From: Chitinophaga pinensis
Lineage (GTDB): Bacteria; Bacteroidota; Bacteroidia; Chitinophagales; Chitinophagaceae
Direction: 5' to 3'
DNA: 32,996 nt
Assembly: GCA_945878115.1 (NCBI GenBank)
Contig: CAMDVD010000044.1
Location: forward strand, 1 to 32,996
Program-made: the position numbers and the translations under genes
Notes under the pieces: model-generated
The model's database searches: none
What the model saw: only the letters and a program-made list of their open reading frames with translations
What the model was told of the DNA's origin: nothing
In this document: positions 9,101-18,300 of the stretch, piece by piece
How positions within the stretch are numbered: position 1 is the first letter of the stretch
Layout: each line of letters starts with the position of its first letter

Positions 9101-11673
9101 ACATCAATGCATTGGGTGGAAGTGGACTAATTAATTACACTTTATTTCCAAGCGCCATAACAACGACAACCGGCATATTCAGTGCATTGAATGCAGGTGC
9201 GTATACCATTCAAGCGACCGATGCGAATGGATGTACAATCTCGAGTTTGGTGAGTATTACACAGCCGGGTTCTTTAGTTATAGATTCCATCACGAATTCG
9301 GTGCCAACTTGTTTACCTGGAAGTTTGTCAGTTTTTACGAGTGGCGGTTCAGCTCCTTATTTATTTTCAATCAATGGGACTTCATTTGTATCGAATAATA
9401 CATTTGCTAATTTACCTGCGGGTGTATATACCTTAACAGTCAAGGATGCAAATTCGTGCACCACCAACAGCACACATACGATGACGATTCCGAATGCACC
9501 ATTTTTTACGAACCTAACAATCACCAATGCGACTTGCAATGGTAGTAATAATGGTAGTGTTAGCAATCTCACCGCGAATGGTGGCGGTGGCTCATTTGTC
9601 TTTTCGATTTTACCTTCTGGTTCATTTACGAATCTGTCACCGAATACGTATACAGTGATAGTGACCGATGCGAATAGTTGTTCTTCATCAACAACAGTCG
9701 CAATTACAGAGCCGACGGCTGTGTCCTTAGTGTCATTAACGCATACGAATATGTCCTGTCATAATATAACAGATGGTAGTATTCATATTGCCTGTACAGG
9801 TGGTACAGGTACATTACACTATACATTATTGCCACAGAATATCACTAATCTTACAGGTGTCTTTCTTGGGTTGAATAGCAATACATATACCTTAGTAGTA
9901 AAGGATGATTCGAATTGTGTATTCACTACCACATCCACGATTATCAATCCGGCAGCATTGATTTATACAAGTGTGTCTTCATCGCCAATTAGTTGCAATG
10001 GCAATACCAATGCCTCGATCGTGGTTATTACAAGTGGCGGCACAGGGTCATATAATTATGCAATTAGTCCTGCATTAAGTCCTTCGAATACGACCGGCAT
10101 ATTTACATCATTATCGGCTAATCAATATACTGTGACTGTGTATGATACCAATAATTGCAGTCGAGATACCATCGTTTCAATTACACAACCGCCACCGGTG
10201 ATTGGCTCTTTTTTATTACAACAAAATGTGTCTTGTTTTGGCGGTAGCAATGGCGCGTTCACTGTTTTTCCGAATGCAGGGTGGGCGCCTTTTACCTACT
10301 ATTTATTAGGCACTACCGTTTCGAATACAACGGGTGTGTTTAATAATATGCCAGCAGGAACTTATTCTGTGCAATTGGTTGATTCTGCTTTTTGTTCCAC
10401 ACTAATATCGCCTATTATTGTCAGCGAACCAACGCAGCTGATATGGGATTCAATCATCAATCCATTGATTCCGTGTCATGGTGATGTGTCTGATTTAGTG
10501 AGGGTGTTTGTGAGTGGCGGCATAGGTATAAAAACATGTACAGTATCGCCGCTTGGTCCACAAACGAATTCTACAGGACAATTTACAGGACTCACTTCGC
10601 AGGTCTATACCATCACGGCCAAAGACGCAAACAATTGCACGCTCACTACCATCGTGAATGTGACACAGAATCCTGAAATCAATTTCAATACCTTTGAGCT
10701 TCATCCTCCAACCTGTTATGCCGATCAAAATGGCAGTATACTCTCGACCGTTTCGGGCGGCACACCGCCATTAAATTATCAATTAAATACATTGCCTGTG
10801 AGCGCAGTATCAAACTTTACAAATCTTGGTGCTGGCTTTTATACTGTCACGGTGCAGGATGCACTTACATGTAAAAAAGATACGATTGTCCAGTTAATAG
10901 ATCCTGATCAGGTGATGTTGGCAGACTTAACAGTGGGTTCTGTTATTTGTCCTGATTCAAGCGATGCAGAGATACATCTACTTGGTGCAGGTGGTACAGG
11001 TCATTTGACATATTGTCTATTGCCAGATTCGGTCAGTAATGTCACAGGAGATTTTTACTTATTGCCTACAGGTACCTATAGCCTTATCATAAAAGATTCC
11101 TTGGGTTGTTTTATCGACTCAACAGTATTTGTATCGCCTTCTCGCAATCCAATGAGCATCACGATGTCGAGTCATGATCTTGGATGTTTTGGAATTGGTA
11201 CGGAAGGTTGGGCAGAAGCTGATGTTATTGGCGGGGCACATCCATATACGTATGTATGGAATACTACGCCGCCGCAAGTGGATATGCGCGCGACCGAACT
11301 TAGGTTTGGTTATTACATTGTGCAAGTGACAGATTTTAAAGGATGTTCTATTTGGGATACTGTATATATCAACCCGGGCACTTGTTGCGAAGAAGTGTTT
11401 TTGCCCAATGCCTTCTCTCCGAATGGCGATGGCGTGAATGATGTTTTTCGAGCTGTAACAAGCGCGGGTATTCAACTGATTCATTTTAGTATTTATAATC
11501 GATGGGGGCAACTTGTTTGGAAAACAAATGATTATACAAAAGGATGGGATGGCAATTTCAACGGAGAAAGTAGCACGAACAACAGCACAACCTATTACTA
11601 TATGTTTAATTATAAATGCCTCACCGATGGAAATGCGTATATGAAGAAAGGTGATGTAATGGTAATTAAATAA
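3103..11673 (+). CDS. Giant SprB-repeat adhesin with T9SS type B C-terminal signal
   Basis: This 2856-residue secreted protein starts with a signal peptide (about 1-20, MKSLLFLLVVLAG...AMA); a start at Met3 (3109) is equally possible. Two Ig-like domains follow (about 21-170), then PKD-type segments with WNFGDG/WNFGDP motifs up to about residue 700. About 26 tandem SprB repeats of roughly 75-80 residues run from about 715 to 2740. Each starts with a motif like SCxGGxNGSI and ends with YTVTVxDAxGC. The last 94 residues (2763-2856, from EEVFLPNAFSPNGDGVND) are the gliding-motility-associated type B sorting domain, so export is by the T9SS to the cell surface. SprB of Flavobacterium johnsoniae is the moving gliding adhesin, and SprB-repeat proteins act in attachment. 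Residues about 793-954 recur almost unchanged 315 residues later, a recent internal duplication. No PorP/SprF-like partner is in the window. Confidence 0.93.
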   Translation: MNMKSLLFLLVVLAGKTAMACNVSISSPTSSICFGDSLTLTATASGNATFVWMPGNVTGNSITVSPATTTTYTVTSTDTSGCVSTKIKTITVNLLPVVSVSATLDTICVGISTTLTATGANSYMWMPGNIAAQTITVSPLNTSTYTVIGTASATGCTKTVLKTIYVKSAPKPILADSNILYPFSNCSNTSGLPFYHLNVLTPFQSSITSYAINWGDGSGTTSGISYASFPLSHNYNAYGVFSLVFTANYTNGCHRDTTIYVINQTNPAIGIQNQFGGNTQGCAPVQFCFKMTNYASNSPGTTYFWNFGDGSTVLWTNSLIDSICHTYTTSSCGLSGNQFEVSVTAINSCDSTKASINNIKIFTKPIASFVPSDTSGCINVPINFVNNSSLASNSPNCNSTTLFAWNFGDPASGAANTVSVSSLATQSHAYAAPGYYTVRLIATGTCGSDTTQQVICIENPIATFTATAASACAPSVYTFTNTSPGLLVCAVSPYTWSVTKLSSTCAADSISDYVFISGTSTSSVIPVIRFNNQGIYQVRLTHTAVCGVFFKDTVITIKRKPLVSIQSPTTICSSETLQPTATVTNCATNPLTYLWTAPTAISGSPSTATNPAFTFPAGTHTITLQVTNECGTSNSSVTILVNPIPTVSIASSPATSICVGQGITLTASGANTYSWSWAAGSASGAVLTQTPNATTTYTVTATSLNSCTKSQTVTITVYPVPSLSVVTGVLSCVPGNDASITITGSGGLPAYQYGLNGSYQLSNSYTALGAGTYTVSIKDAHNCTSSLIQTIIAPNAPTIASSSSVNVSCYGGSNGSINVTGSGGAAPLQYILQPGTITNTTGVYTSLVAGSYTVTVKDIAGCTSSILKVITQPLAALSWVSATTTPVTCNGTATGSISTSATGGTVAYSYTLQPGAIVNSTGVFTGKLAGTYTVTVTDANGCTTSTTLVITQPTVLAWSSVLGTNALCNATATGSITASTTGGSGVITFSLLPGSASNTTGSFLNLTAATYTIQASDANGCTKSSVVILTQPTALTLTNLTHLSPSCVPGGDGSISFSGSGGTLAYQYGLNGTYQSASTFSSLAAATYTISVKDANACTVTSLYALQAPNAPTIASSSSVNVSCYGGSNGSINVVGAGGTGSLQYILQPGTITNTTGVYTSLVAGSYTVTVKDIAGCTSSILKVITQPLAALSWMSATTTPVTCNGTATGSISTSATGGTVAYSYTLQPGAVVNSTGLFTGKLAGSYTVTVTDANGCTTSTTLVIAQPTQLVWGLTSSTNVSCFGGANASMSVAASGGSGTITYTLLTSGTNNTTGSFSGLSANVYTVNASDANGCNITSLLSITQPIAVSISNISNASPSCVPGNDGSISVTGSGGVLPYQYSISPLFVYASTSVFTSLGTSTYTVNIKDANGCTASASQTIIAPNAPIITSISKTDVSCVPGNDGTILANVSNGALPYQYALDPPSLLVFQSANAFNSLPVGAYTIVVKDAVGCTNSSAVSIQPHLPPIISNVSKTDASCSPGCDGSITVSATGSSLQYKINTGAFQPSAVFNAVCANAYTITVKDMYGCTATASANIATVGSLNLSIAASQQVSCNGGANGSLTILATGGTGTVSYTLLPGGITNTSGSYSSLSAGTFTITATDANGCSKSTLSVVTQPALLSWNSSSSTNVSCFGGANASITLTTAGGSGIIHYTLLPSGTLNTTGIFSGLNINTYTINAVDANGCSISTTSTITQPTAMLITSITSTIPSCNPGNDATMTILNSGGSPGYAYSIGAGSQSSHIFPNIGAGTYTVTITDTHNCTISSIQSIVTPNAPIISNTTHTNVSCNTGNNGSIAVTAGAGTGALTFIMQPGAISNASGIFLGLSSTIYTISVTDALGCVVSTQVNVTQPTPLSFAAPTITNVSCNGGSNAVITAVATGGTGSINYVLQPGNVSSTTATFTSLSAGTYTVLATDANGCTNNTVLIVTQPTPLVWGLASSSNVSCNGGSNGAININALGGSGLINYTLFPSAITTTTGIFSALNAGAYTIQATDANGCTISSLVSITQPGSLVIDSITNSVPTCLPGSLSVFTSGGSAPYLFSINGTSFVSNNTFANLPAGVYTLTVKDANSCTTNSTHTMTIPNAPFFTNLTITNATCNGSNNGSVSNLTANGGGGSFVFSILPSGSFTNLSPNTYTVIVTDANSCSSSTTVAITEPTAVSLVSLTHTNMSCHNITDGSIHIACTGGTGTLHYTLLPQNITNLTGVFLGLNSNTYTLVVKDDSNCVFTTTSTIINPAALIYTSVSSSPISCNGNTNASIVVITSGGTGSYNYAISPALSPSNTTGIFTSLSANQYTVTVYDTNNCSRDTIVSITQPPPVIGSFLLQQNVSCFGGSNGAFTVFPNAGWAPFTYYLLGTTVSNTTGVFNNMPAGTYSVQLVDSAFCSTLISPIIVSEPTQLIWDSIINPLIPCHGDVSDLVRVFVSGGIGIKTCTVSPLGPQTNSTGQFTGLTSQVYTITAKDANNCTLTTIVNVTQNPEINFNTFELHPPTCYADQNGSILSTVSGGTPPLNYQLNTLPVSAVSNFTNLGAGFYTVTVQDALTCKKDTIVQLIDPDQVMLADLTVGSVICPDSSDAEIHLLGAGGTGHLTYCLLPDSVSNVTGDFYLLPTGTYSLIIKDSLGCFIDSTVFVSPSRNPMSITMSSHDLGCFGIGTEGWAEADVIGGAHPYTYVWNTTPPQVDMRATELRFGYYIVQVTDFKGCSIWDTVYINPGTCCEEVFLPNAFSPNGDGVNDVFRAVTSAGIQLIHFSIYNRWGQLVWKTNDYTKGWDGNFNGESSTNNSTTYYYMFNYKCLTDGNAYMKKGDVMVIK
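5479..6908 (+). repeat. 945-bp-offset near-identical duplication inside the adhesin
   Basis: The segment from 5479 (GCACCGAATGCACCCACAAT) to about 5963 recurs from 6424 to about 6908 at an offset of exactly 945 bp (315 codons). Long stretches are nucleotide-identical, including third positions, unlike the other SprB repeats, which are well diverged. This implies a recent in-frame duplication or gene-conversion event covering a four-repeat block. Confidence 0.85.
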
Positions 11674-11730
11674 TGTATCCTAAACATAGTGACCGTTTCC
11701 TGATAACATCTAAATTAAAAAAGTAATGCT

Positions 11731-11780
11731 CTACGAAACGTCTTTCGTTTCGTAGTTTCATTCTGTTGCTTCCAGCAACT
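11731..11780. repeat. Two-hairpin intergenic repeat, copy 1 (REP-like)
   Basis: CTACGAAACG-TCTTT-CGTTTCGTAG (11731-11755) is a perfect 10-bp stem with a 5-nt loop. It is followed by GTTGC-TTCCA-GCAAC (11766-11780), a second perfect stem. The same bipartite element occurs inverted at 19828-19875. It sits 57 bp after the adhesin stop, so it may also act as a transcription terminator. Confidence 0.8.
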
Positions 11781-11872
11781 TTATCTAATTATTATTAGAA
11801 AAAACTTTGCGCTAGCGGCAACTGTATAAACCACTGCGCATAATTCACTTTTCACTTATCTTTTTTTACACT

Positions 11873-11880
11873 TATATTCG
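11873..11880 (+). promoter_or_regulatory. Candidate -7 box for icd
   Basis: TATATTCG differs by one base from TAnnTTTG and lies 19 nt before the icd ATG, next to an A-rich leader. Weak prediction. Confidence 0.3.
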
Positions 11881-11899
11881 CACGCAAAAAAAAAACAGA

Positions 11900-13165
11900 A
11901 TGGCGGAAAGAATATATATGAATGAACAAGGTAAATTGCAAGTTCCCAATCATCCTATTATTCCTTTTATTGAGGGCGATGGTATAGGGCCAGATATTTG
12001 GAAAGCAAGTGTACGCGTATTTGATGCGGCTATTGCCAAAGCTTATGGCGGCGAAAAAAAGATAGAATGGTTAGAAGTTTTAGCTGGCGAAAAAGCATTT
12101 AATGCCACAGGAAGTTGGATGCCAGAAGCCACTATGGATGCTTTTAAAGAATATGTATTGTCTATCAAAGGCCCGCTTACTACACCTGTCAGTGGTGGTA
12201 TACGAAGTTTGAATGTTGCCTTGCGCCAAGAGTTAGATTTGTATGTGTGTTTACGACCAGTTCGTTATTTTGAAGGAGTGCCTTCTCCTATGTGGCATCC
12301 AGAAAAAGTGGATATGGTTATCTTTAGAGAAAATACAGAAGATATTTATGCTGGTATCGAATTCATGGAAGGCACGCCAGAAGCAAAAAAAGTTTTAGAT
12401 TTTTTAGTGAATGACATGGGCGTGAAAAGTATTCGTTTTCCAGAAACTACTTCATTTGGTATAAAGCCAGTGAGTAAAGAAGGTAGTGAGCGCTTGATAC
12501 GATCTGCTATTTTATATGCCATTGAACATAAATTGCCTTCGGTTTCTATTGTGCATAAAGGCAATATTATGAAATTTACGGAAGGTGCTTTTAAGCAGTG
12601 GGGTTATGCATTGGCTACAAGAGAATTTGGCGATAAAGTATATACTTGGAATCAATGGGAGGCAACTAAAAAAGAAAGTGGCGAAGCCGTTGCCAATGAA
12701 GAAATGAAAGTGGCAAGTATAGGCGGACGAGTGATTATCAAAGATGTGATTGCAGATAATTTTTTACAACAAGCTTTATTGGCTCCACAAGATTATAGTG
12801 TGATTGCAACTTTGAATTTGAATGGCGATTATATTAGTGATGCATTGGCTGCACAAGTTGGTGGTATTGGTATTGCGCCAGGTGCTAATATTAATTATCA
12901 AACAGGTCATGCTGTATTTGAAGCCACACATGGTACTGCACCACGATTTGCAAATACCAATTCCATGAACCCTTCTTCGGTTCTTTTGAGTGGTGTAATG
13001 ATGTTGGAATATATGGGTTGGCTGGATGCAGCAGAATTAATTACCAATGCATTAGGTAAGGTCATTCGCAGTAAAAAGGTAACCATAGATTTTCATCAAT
13101 TGATGGAAGGAGCTACTTTATTGAAAACGAGTGAATTTGGTGATGAAATAATTAAACAACTTTAA
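11900..13165 (+). CDS. Isocitrate dehydrogenase (icd-type, coenzyme uncertain)
   Basis: This 421-residue enzyme is close in length to E. coli Icd (416). It oxidatively decarboxylates isocitrate to 2-oxoglutarate in the TCA cycle. Family motifs are [14 protein letters not shown] (residues 22-35), the substrate loop [19 protein letters not shown] with the phosphorylatable serine at 103, [48 protein letters not shown] and [10 protein letters not shown]. The E. coli NADP-binding residues Lys344, Tyr345, Tyr391 and Arg395 correspond here to Arg349, Phe350, Ile396 and Gln400, so NADP specificity cannot be assumed. The NAD-type Asp344 is absent too. The start follows an A-run with no Shine-Dalgarno, usual for the phylum. 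The LOG-family gene follows 72 bp later. Confidence 0.95.
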   Translation: MAERIYMNEQGKLQVPNHPIIPFIEGDGIGPDIWKASVRVFDAAIAKAYGGEKKIEWLEVLAGEKAFNATGSWMPEATMDAFKEYVLSIKGPLTTPVSGGIRSLNVALRQELDLYVCLRPVRYFEGVPSPMWHPEKVDMVIFRENTEDIYAGIEFMEGTPEAKKVLDFLVNDMGVKSIRFPETTSFGIKPVSKEGSERLIRSAILYAIEHKLPSVSIVHKGNIMKFTEGAFKQWGYALATREFGDKVYTWNQWEATKKESGEAVANEEMKVASIGGRVIIKDVIADNFLQQALLAPQDYSVIATLNLNGDYISDALAAQVGGIGIAPGANINYQTGHAVFEATHGTAPRFANTNSMNPSSVLLSGVMMLEYMGWLDAAELITNALGKVIRSKKVTIDFHQLMEGATLLKTSEFGDEIIKQL

Positions 13166-13199
13166 CTCAAATTCCAAAGGGGAAATTCTAAATCCGAAA

Positions 13200-13236
13200 T
13201 TCTAACTACTAACTACTCAATACTAACTACTCCAGG
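13200..13236. repeat. Low-complexity intergenic repeat related to 19499-19683
   Basis: The spacer between icd and the LOG gene holds the repeated words CTAACTACT and CTCAATACT. Their reverse complement, GAGTAGTTAGTATTGAG, occurs at 19667-19683, and a shorter form (GTAGTTAGTATTGAG) at 19498-19512. These are dispersed intergenic simple repeats, common around Bacteroidota genes, with unknown function. Confidence 0.55.
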
Positions 13237-13237
13237 C

Positions 13238-13969
13238 ATGCTAGATCAACAATCAGAAATACAGTTTTTGGATGGACCTCAAAGTAGGTGGAATGATTTT
13301 AAGGTAACGATTCGTACTGTTTTTGATTTTATAAAGGGCTATCGTGTGTTGCATTTTGCTGGTCCTTGTGTTGCGATATTTGGTTCAGCACGATTTGCAG
13401 AAGATCATCCTCACTATATTAAAGCTCGTCAAATTGGAGCAGAAATTGCGAAGCTGGGTTTTACGATTATGACTGGTGGCGGACCTGGTATTATGGAAGC
13501 AGCCAATAGAGGTGCAAAAGATGTTGGCGGTAGGAGTGTAGGTTGTAATATTGAATTGCCTTTTGAACAAGATCCTAATCCTTACTTGGACAAATGGGTG
13601 ACGATTAAATATTTTTTTGTAAGGAAAACCTTGCTGATTAAATACGCTTATGCCTTTGTAGTAATGCCTGGTGGATTTGGTACTTTAGATGAATTATTTG
13701 AATCGTTAACTTTAATTCAAACGAAGAAAATAAAGAATTTTCCAATTGTCATTTTTGATAAGGCATTTCATCAAAACTTAGTGGAATACATTTTGGATAT
13801 GAAAAATAGTGGTACTATTTCTCCTGAAGATTTAGATTTGATTTTAGTAACTGATGACGTAGAGGCGACCGTAAATCATATTAAAGGCGCAATATCAAAA
13901 TTTGGTTTAGAATACCAAAGGAAATTTAAGCCGATGCGTTGGTTATTTGAAATGAAAAATGAGAATTAA
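13238..13969 (+). CDS. LOG family protein (nucleoside 5'-monophosphate phosphoribohydrolase)
   Basis: This 243-residue cytosolic protein has the LOG/TIGR00730 Rossmann-like fold. FGSARFAEDHPHY lies near residue 50, then MTGGGPGIMEAANRGA (about 78-93), and the signature PGGFGTLDE at 144-152, which contributes the catalytic glutamate and phosphate loop. Family members were long misnamed lysine decarboxylases. Characterised LOG enzymes release the base from N6-modified or plain AMP, producing cytokinins or recycling nucleotides; the physiological substrate here is unknown. The N-terminal ~45 residues extend beyond the minimal domain, as in the longer bacterial LOG subgroup. Its stop codon overlaps that of the convergent lipoprotein gene within the 4-bp palindrome TTAA. 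Confidence 0.88.
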   Translation: MLDQQSEIQFLDGPQSRWNDFKVTIRTVFDFIKGYRVLHFAGPCVAIFGSARFAEDHPHYIKARQIGAEIAKLGFTIMTGGGPGIMEAANRGAKDVGGRSVGCNIELPFEQDPNPYLDKWVTIKYFFVRKTLLIKYAYAFVVMPGGFGTLDELFESLTLIQTKKIKNFPIVIFDKAFHQNLVEYILDMKNSGTISPEDLDLILVTDDVEATVNHIKGAISKFGLEYQRKFKPMRWLFEMKNEN

Positions 13970-14211
13970 TAGATTCTACATTTTTCCGTCATGACAATAT
14001 TATCTGGCGATACATAATTGGTTGAATTTGCTTCGCAATTAGAGATAGCCGTTTTCTTCTTGTCTTTAATTTTAAATTCAAATATAGTACTATCGGGTAA
14101 TCCAGGCTGAATTCCACTATAAGAAACTACACATTGACAAATATATTCTCGAGTACATGAAGTTGCAAAAATGGAACAAGCGATAATAAAAATTGGCAGT
14201 AATTTCTTCAT
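13966..14211 (-). CDS. Small lipoprotein, function unknown
   Basis: The start at 14211 (MKKLLPIFIIACSIFATSC) gives an 81-residue protein; an upstream ATG at 14232 adds seven residues that do not fit a signal peptide. The hydrophobic run and lipobox-like ATSC place the acylated cysteine at about residue 19, followed by TREYICQCVV. Four further cysteines (two in CQCxV-like context, one in NCEAN, one near the end in KCRIY) suggest disulphides in the periplasm. I do not recognise the family; short proteins of this kind are common in Bacteroidota. It converges on the LOG gene with interleaved stop codons. Confidence 0.65.
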   Translation of the reverse strand: MKKLLPIFIIACSIFATSCTREYICQCVVSYSGIQPGLPDSTIFEFKIKDKKKTAISNCEANSTNYVSPDNIVMTEKCRIY

Positions 14212-14296
14212 TGTGCGAAAATATAGTGTCAAATGTAATGAAACATTTTTTTTAGTCCTAATATATACAATAAATTTACAGAATTAATTTTAGAAC

Positions 14297-15196
14297 ATGG
14301 TTTTAGATCAACAGATTGAACATATAGATTTATTGGCGCAACAAGTGGTTGAAGGATTTATCATCGGCTTACATAAGAGCCCTTTTCATGGTTTTTCTGT
14401 TGAATTTGCGGAGCATAGATTATATAATATTGGAGATAATTTAAAACATATCGATTGGAAAGTTTTTGGACGAACAGATAAAATGTTCATTAAGAAATAT
14501 GAAGAAGAAACAAATCTCCGTTGCCAGATTGTAATAGATACTTCCTCTTCCATGCTTTTTCCAGAAGATAAAACCAAAGCGAACAAATTGCAGTTTTCGT
14601 GTTTGGCAACAGCGGCTTTAATTAAAATATTAAAAAAGCAATTAGATGCGGTTGGTCTTTCTTTATTCGATCAATCCATCTATTTTCACTCACGATGTAA
14701 ATCCAATACTGTGCACCACAAAATGTTGATGACAGAATTGGAAAGATTATTAAAATATGTACCGGAACAAAAATCTACAAATACTGCCAATGTCTTACAT
14801 CAAATAGCGGAGAACATACACAAGCGTTCCTTGGTTATTATTTTCAGTGATATGTTGGATAGAATTTCGGATAGTGCAGAATTGTTTGACGCCTTGCAAC
14901 ATTTGAAATACAACAAACATGAAGTGATTTTATTTCAAGTACAGGATGGTAAATATGAAGTAGATTTTGATTTTGAAAATAGACCTTACGAATTTATTGA
15001 TTTAGAAACTGGCGAAAAGTTGAGAATGAATTCAACGCAATTGAAGGAAACCTATATTGAAAAAATGGCTGAATACCGTAAAGAAATAGCTTTAAAATGC
15101 GGACAGTTTGGAATTGATATTGTGCATGCAGATATCAATCAAGGGTTTGACCATGTTTTACTTTCTTATTTAATAAAGCGAAATAAAATGGTTTAA
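14297..15196 (+). CDS. DUF58 domain protein (vWA-like)
   Basis: This 299-residue protein is a complete short DUF58 protein with no membrane segment. The signature YNIGDNLKHIDWKVFGRTD (about 48-66) is followed by KKYEEE and the MIDAS-like DTSSSM at 81-86, characteristic of the von Willebrand A-like fold. VVIIFSDMLD-type residues (LVIIFSDML, about 178-186) supply a later metal-site aspartate. DUF58 proteins usually sit beside a MoxR AAA+ ATPase and BatA/BatB in Bacteroidota stress or maturation operons. None of these partners is next to it here: the upstream neighbour is the divergent lipoprotein gene and downstream lies a T9SS cargo. Its role is probably chaperone-like or scaffold, by analogy only. 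Confidence 0.85.
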   Translation: MVLDQQIEHIDLLAQQVVEGFIIGLHKSPFHGFSVEFAEHRLYNIGDNLKHIDWKVFGRTDKMFIKKYEEETNLRCQIVIDTSSSMLFPEDKTKANKLQFSCLATAALIKILKKQLDAVGLSLFDQSIYFHSRCKSNTVHHKMLMTELERLLKYVPEQKSTNTANVLHQIAENIHKRSLVIIFSDMLDRISDSAELFDALQHLKYNKHEVILFQVQDGKYEVDFDFENRPYEFIDLETGEKLRMNSTQLKETYIEKMAEYRKEIALKCGQFGIDIVHADINQGFDHVLLSYLIKRNKMV

Positions 15197-15284
15197 TTGC
15201 AAAATGTTGCAATAGCCATTCTGTAGAAATAATATTTGGGTATTTCTTGTTGTTTATTTTTTATTGAATTTTCAACTATATGTT

Positions 15285-15292
15285 TAGATTTG
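15285..15292 (+). promoter_or_regulatory. Candidate promoter of the T9SS type A protein
   Basis: TAGATTTG at 15285-15292 matches the TAnnTTTG -7 consensus, with a TTG at 15264-15266 about 18 nt upstream as a possible -33 element. It would give a leader of about 30 nt before the ATG at 15330. Confidence 0.45.
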
Positions 15293-15329
15293 TACGGTTA
15301 ATTTATTTTTTCACCTCAATTCATTTCAC

Positions 15330-18300
15330 ATGAAATATCTCAACATGTCAAAATTATTACTTCTACTTGTATTTTTATTTGGGCTTCAATTGTCTGGAAC
15401 GGCACAAGTCATTTCTTTTAATACGCAAGTATTAGCACCCACCTATACAGGAAATAATGGGTCTTCTCAGATATCCTTTGTGATTGAAAATACAAACAGT
15501 TATCCTGCAGTACTTACATCGCTATCCAATTATTTTTCGGCATCAAATACAGGGACTTTTGTATTGTATGCAACATCAACGCCAGCCTCATTGTCAGGTT
15601 TTCAGGGCTTGCCGCCTGCTGCACCAAACTGGTCAGCGATTGCATCCGTATCAGGAGTTAGTGTTACGGCTGGCGTCCAGACTACCATTTTCCCTATCTT
15701 GTCTTATACCTTGAATCCAAATACGACTTATCGTTTTGTTATTGAAGCGAGTGCAGGTGCAACGATTACATATTCTGGAACAGGAGCAGCATTATCACCG
15801 AATACGTTTAATAATACCGGAATTAATGTGGATTGCGGTGATTTTACCATCGCTGGACAACCTGTTGGTTATGGAGGAGGAGCTACTTTTGTTCCTCGTT
15901 ACTTTAACGGTACAATCACTCTAAATTTATTAAGTACCCCTTGTTCAGGAGCAGTTGCTGCTGGCACTGCGGTGGCAGTTCCAACGAATCCTTGTCCGGG
16001 CATTCCAATTACGTTAAGCTTAACTGGTAGTTCTAGTGGAAGTGGCTTGACTTATAGTTGGCAAAGAAGATTGTTACCTGGTGGAGCTTGGGCAAACATT
16101 AATTTATTCACTTCCACAGCAAGTTATACGCCACCTGTAAATAATAATAGTTATGAGTATCGTTGTTTGGTGACCTGTGTGAATAATGGCTCAACACAAT
16201 TTTCAGTTGCTTCTGCTTCTGTTACAGTGCAACCATATACAGCAAATTCGCCCTGTTATTGTACGCCAACAAATACGGGAGGAGCCTGTATAACCAATGT
16301 TATTTTTGGTACATTGAATAATATAACGGTAGGATGTACCGGAACCAATAATTACAATTTGTATACGACGCCCATACCAAGTATTACCGTAGGTTTGGCA
16401 ACACCATTGACGGTCACTACTAATGCAAACGCTATCACTTCCGTATGGATAGATTATAACCACAATACCATTTTCGAAACTACAGAGTGGACACAGGTGT
16501 ATACCAATGCAACGACTGGCCTTGTAAATATTACAGTTCCAGGAACCGCGTTAACAGGTACAACCAGAATGCGTGTTCGAAGCAGATTACCTGGTAATGC
16601 GAATGGCGCACCTGATGCATGTATTGCCATGTCATCTGGAGAAACAGAAGATTATTTTATCAGTATCATTCCTTCTGGGCCTTATGATCCAACGGTGAGT
16701 TCTATGGGAGCCCCTGTAGGTGTAAATTGTCTCGGTGCAACAGAAAGCCTAACGGCATCGATTTGCAATTATGGGAACTCCACCATTTTTTTATCCGTGC
16801 ATCCCGTATATGTCACCTTTGCAGTAACTGGTCCATTAGGGGTTACGTATTATTATGACACATTAAATACAGGTACACTCAATGCATTTGGTGCTGCTTG
16901 TCAATCGGTAAATGTTTCCCCTGTAAATATGTTTGCTGGTGGAACGTATTCTATTAATGCTTTTGTTTCTTGTCCTACACTTTCGAATTCATTTGCGGGC
17001 AATGATTCCTTGAGTGCACCAATTGTACTTACAAATTATCGACCCAACGCAGGACCTGATTATCATTTATGTCAATACTCCAGTGTGCCATTTGGTGCAG
17101 GTTTGGGCGTAAATGGTTGTTCGGTGCCGCTACAAGATTCAGTTACGATTACTTTCACTGTTACACCTACACCAGATAATGTCGGTGCTACTACTACTGG
17201 AACTTCACTTGTTGGTGCCAATTGTCAAAATGCTTTTGCAGGTGATTACGGTAATGCGATAATGCCTACCTTACCACCTGGTGCATATTTTACGCAGAAT
17301 GCAAAATTATCGGTGACCAATTTAAGTTCACCATTTATGACAGAATGTAGATTCACTTTATATGGTGCATCTGCAGCATCTGCAACTTATGCTCCTTGTC
17401 CAACAGGATATAATACTGGAGCAGGTGATCCTCTAGTTGGTGGTCAATCTGTAGGTACTGCTTCTAACTTTACAAACAATAGAGACATACTTTGCACTCC
17501 ACAAGCCACTTCACCATTAAGTGCTTTATTTGGTGGGATTCCTCCTGGCGGTACTATTCATTTAGGCTATTTTGAAACCTGGAATGATAATTTGAGTACT
17601 TCTGATATTACGCCTAATGCTGGTGGGACAACAGTGGCTACGTTAAAAATATATTACAATTATATTCCACCTTCTTTTGCATGGTTCAATTTCCCAACAG
17701 GCGGTACTAGTTTATATTCCTTGTCTCCATTCAATCCATTAGCCGTTCCGAATGCGGTGGTCAATAATTCCAATACACCAGGTAATTATACTTTTTATGC
17801 AGCTTGTTTAGGTTTGACAGATTGTAGAATTCCTGTACATATGATTATAGATACAACACCTGTAACCATTCAAGATACACTTGCGTATTGTGAGGCATCT
17901 CCATCTTCTAATTATGCCATATTTGATTTGACAACCATGAATAATTATGTAGATGGTGGTATACTCGGAGATAGTGTGATTTATTATTTTGATGATATCT
18001 TGGTTTCTCCAGTTACCTATCCAACTATGGATACTTCTAGTACTAATTTCGTTTATTCTAAAGTATTTTATCCAGTAACTGGATGTTTTTCTAGTGATAG
18101 TTTATTGTTGCAAGTTAATCCTCGTCCTGAGTTTCCAAGTTCACCAGTTAGTGGCTTTGCATGTGCGCCAAGTTGTATTGACGTTTCTTCCTTGATCAAT
18201 CCATTTAGTACGGTACCGCCGGGAACAGACACACTTTTTTATTCTAATCCTGCTTGTACAACTTTATTTCCTAACCCACATTGTATACCATCTGCAAGTA

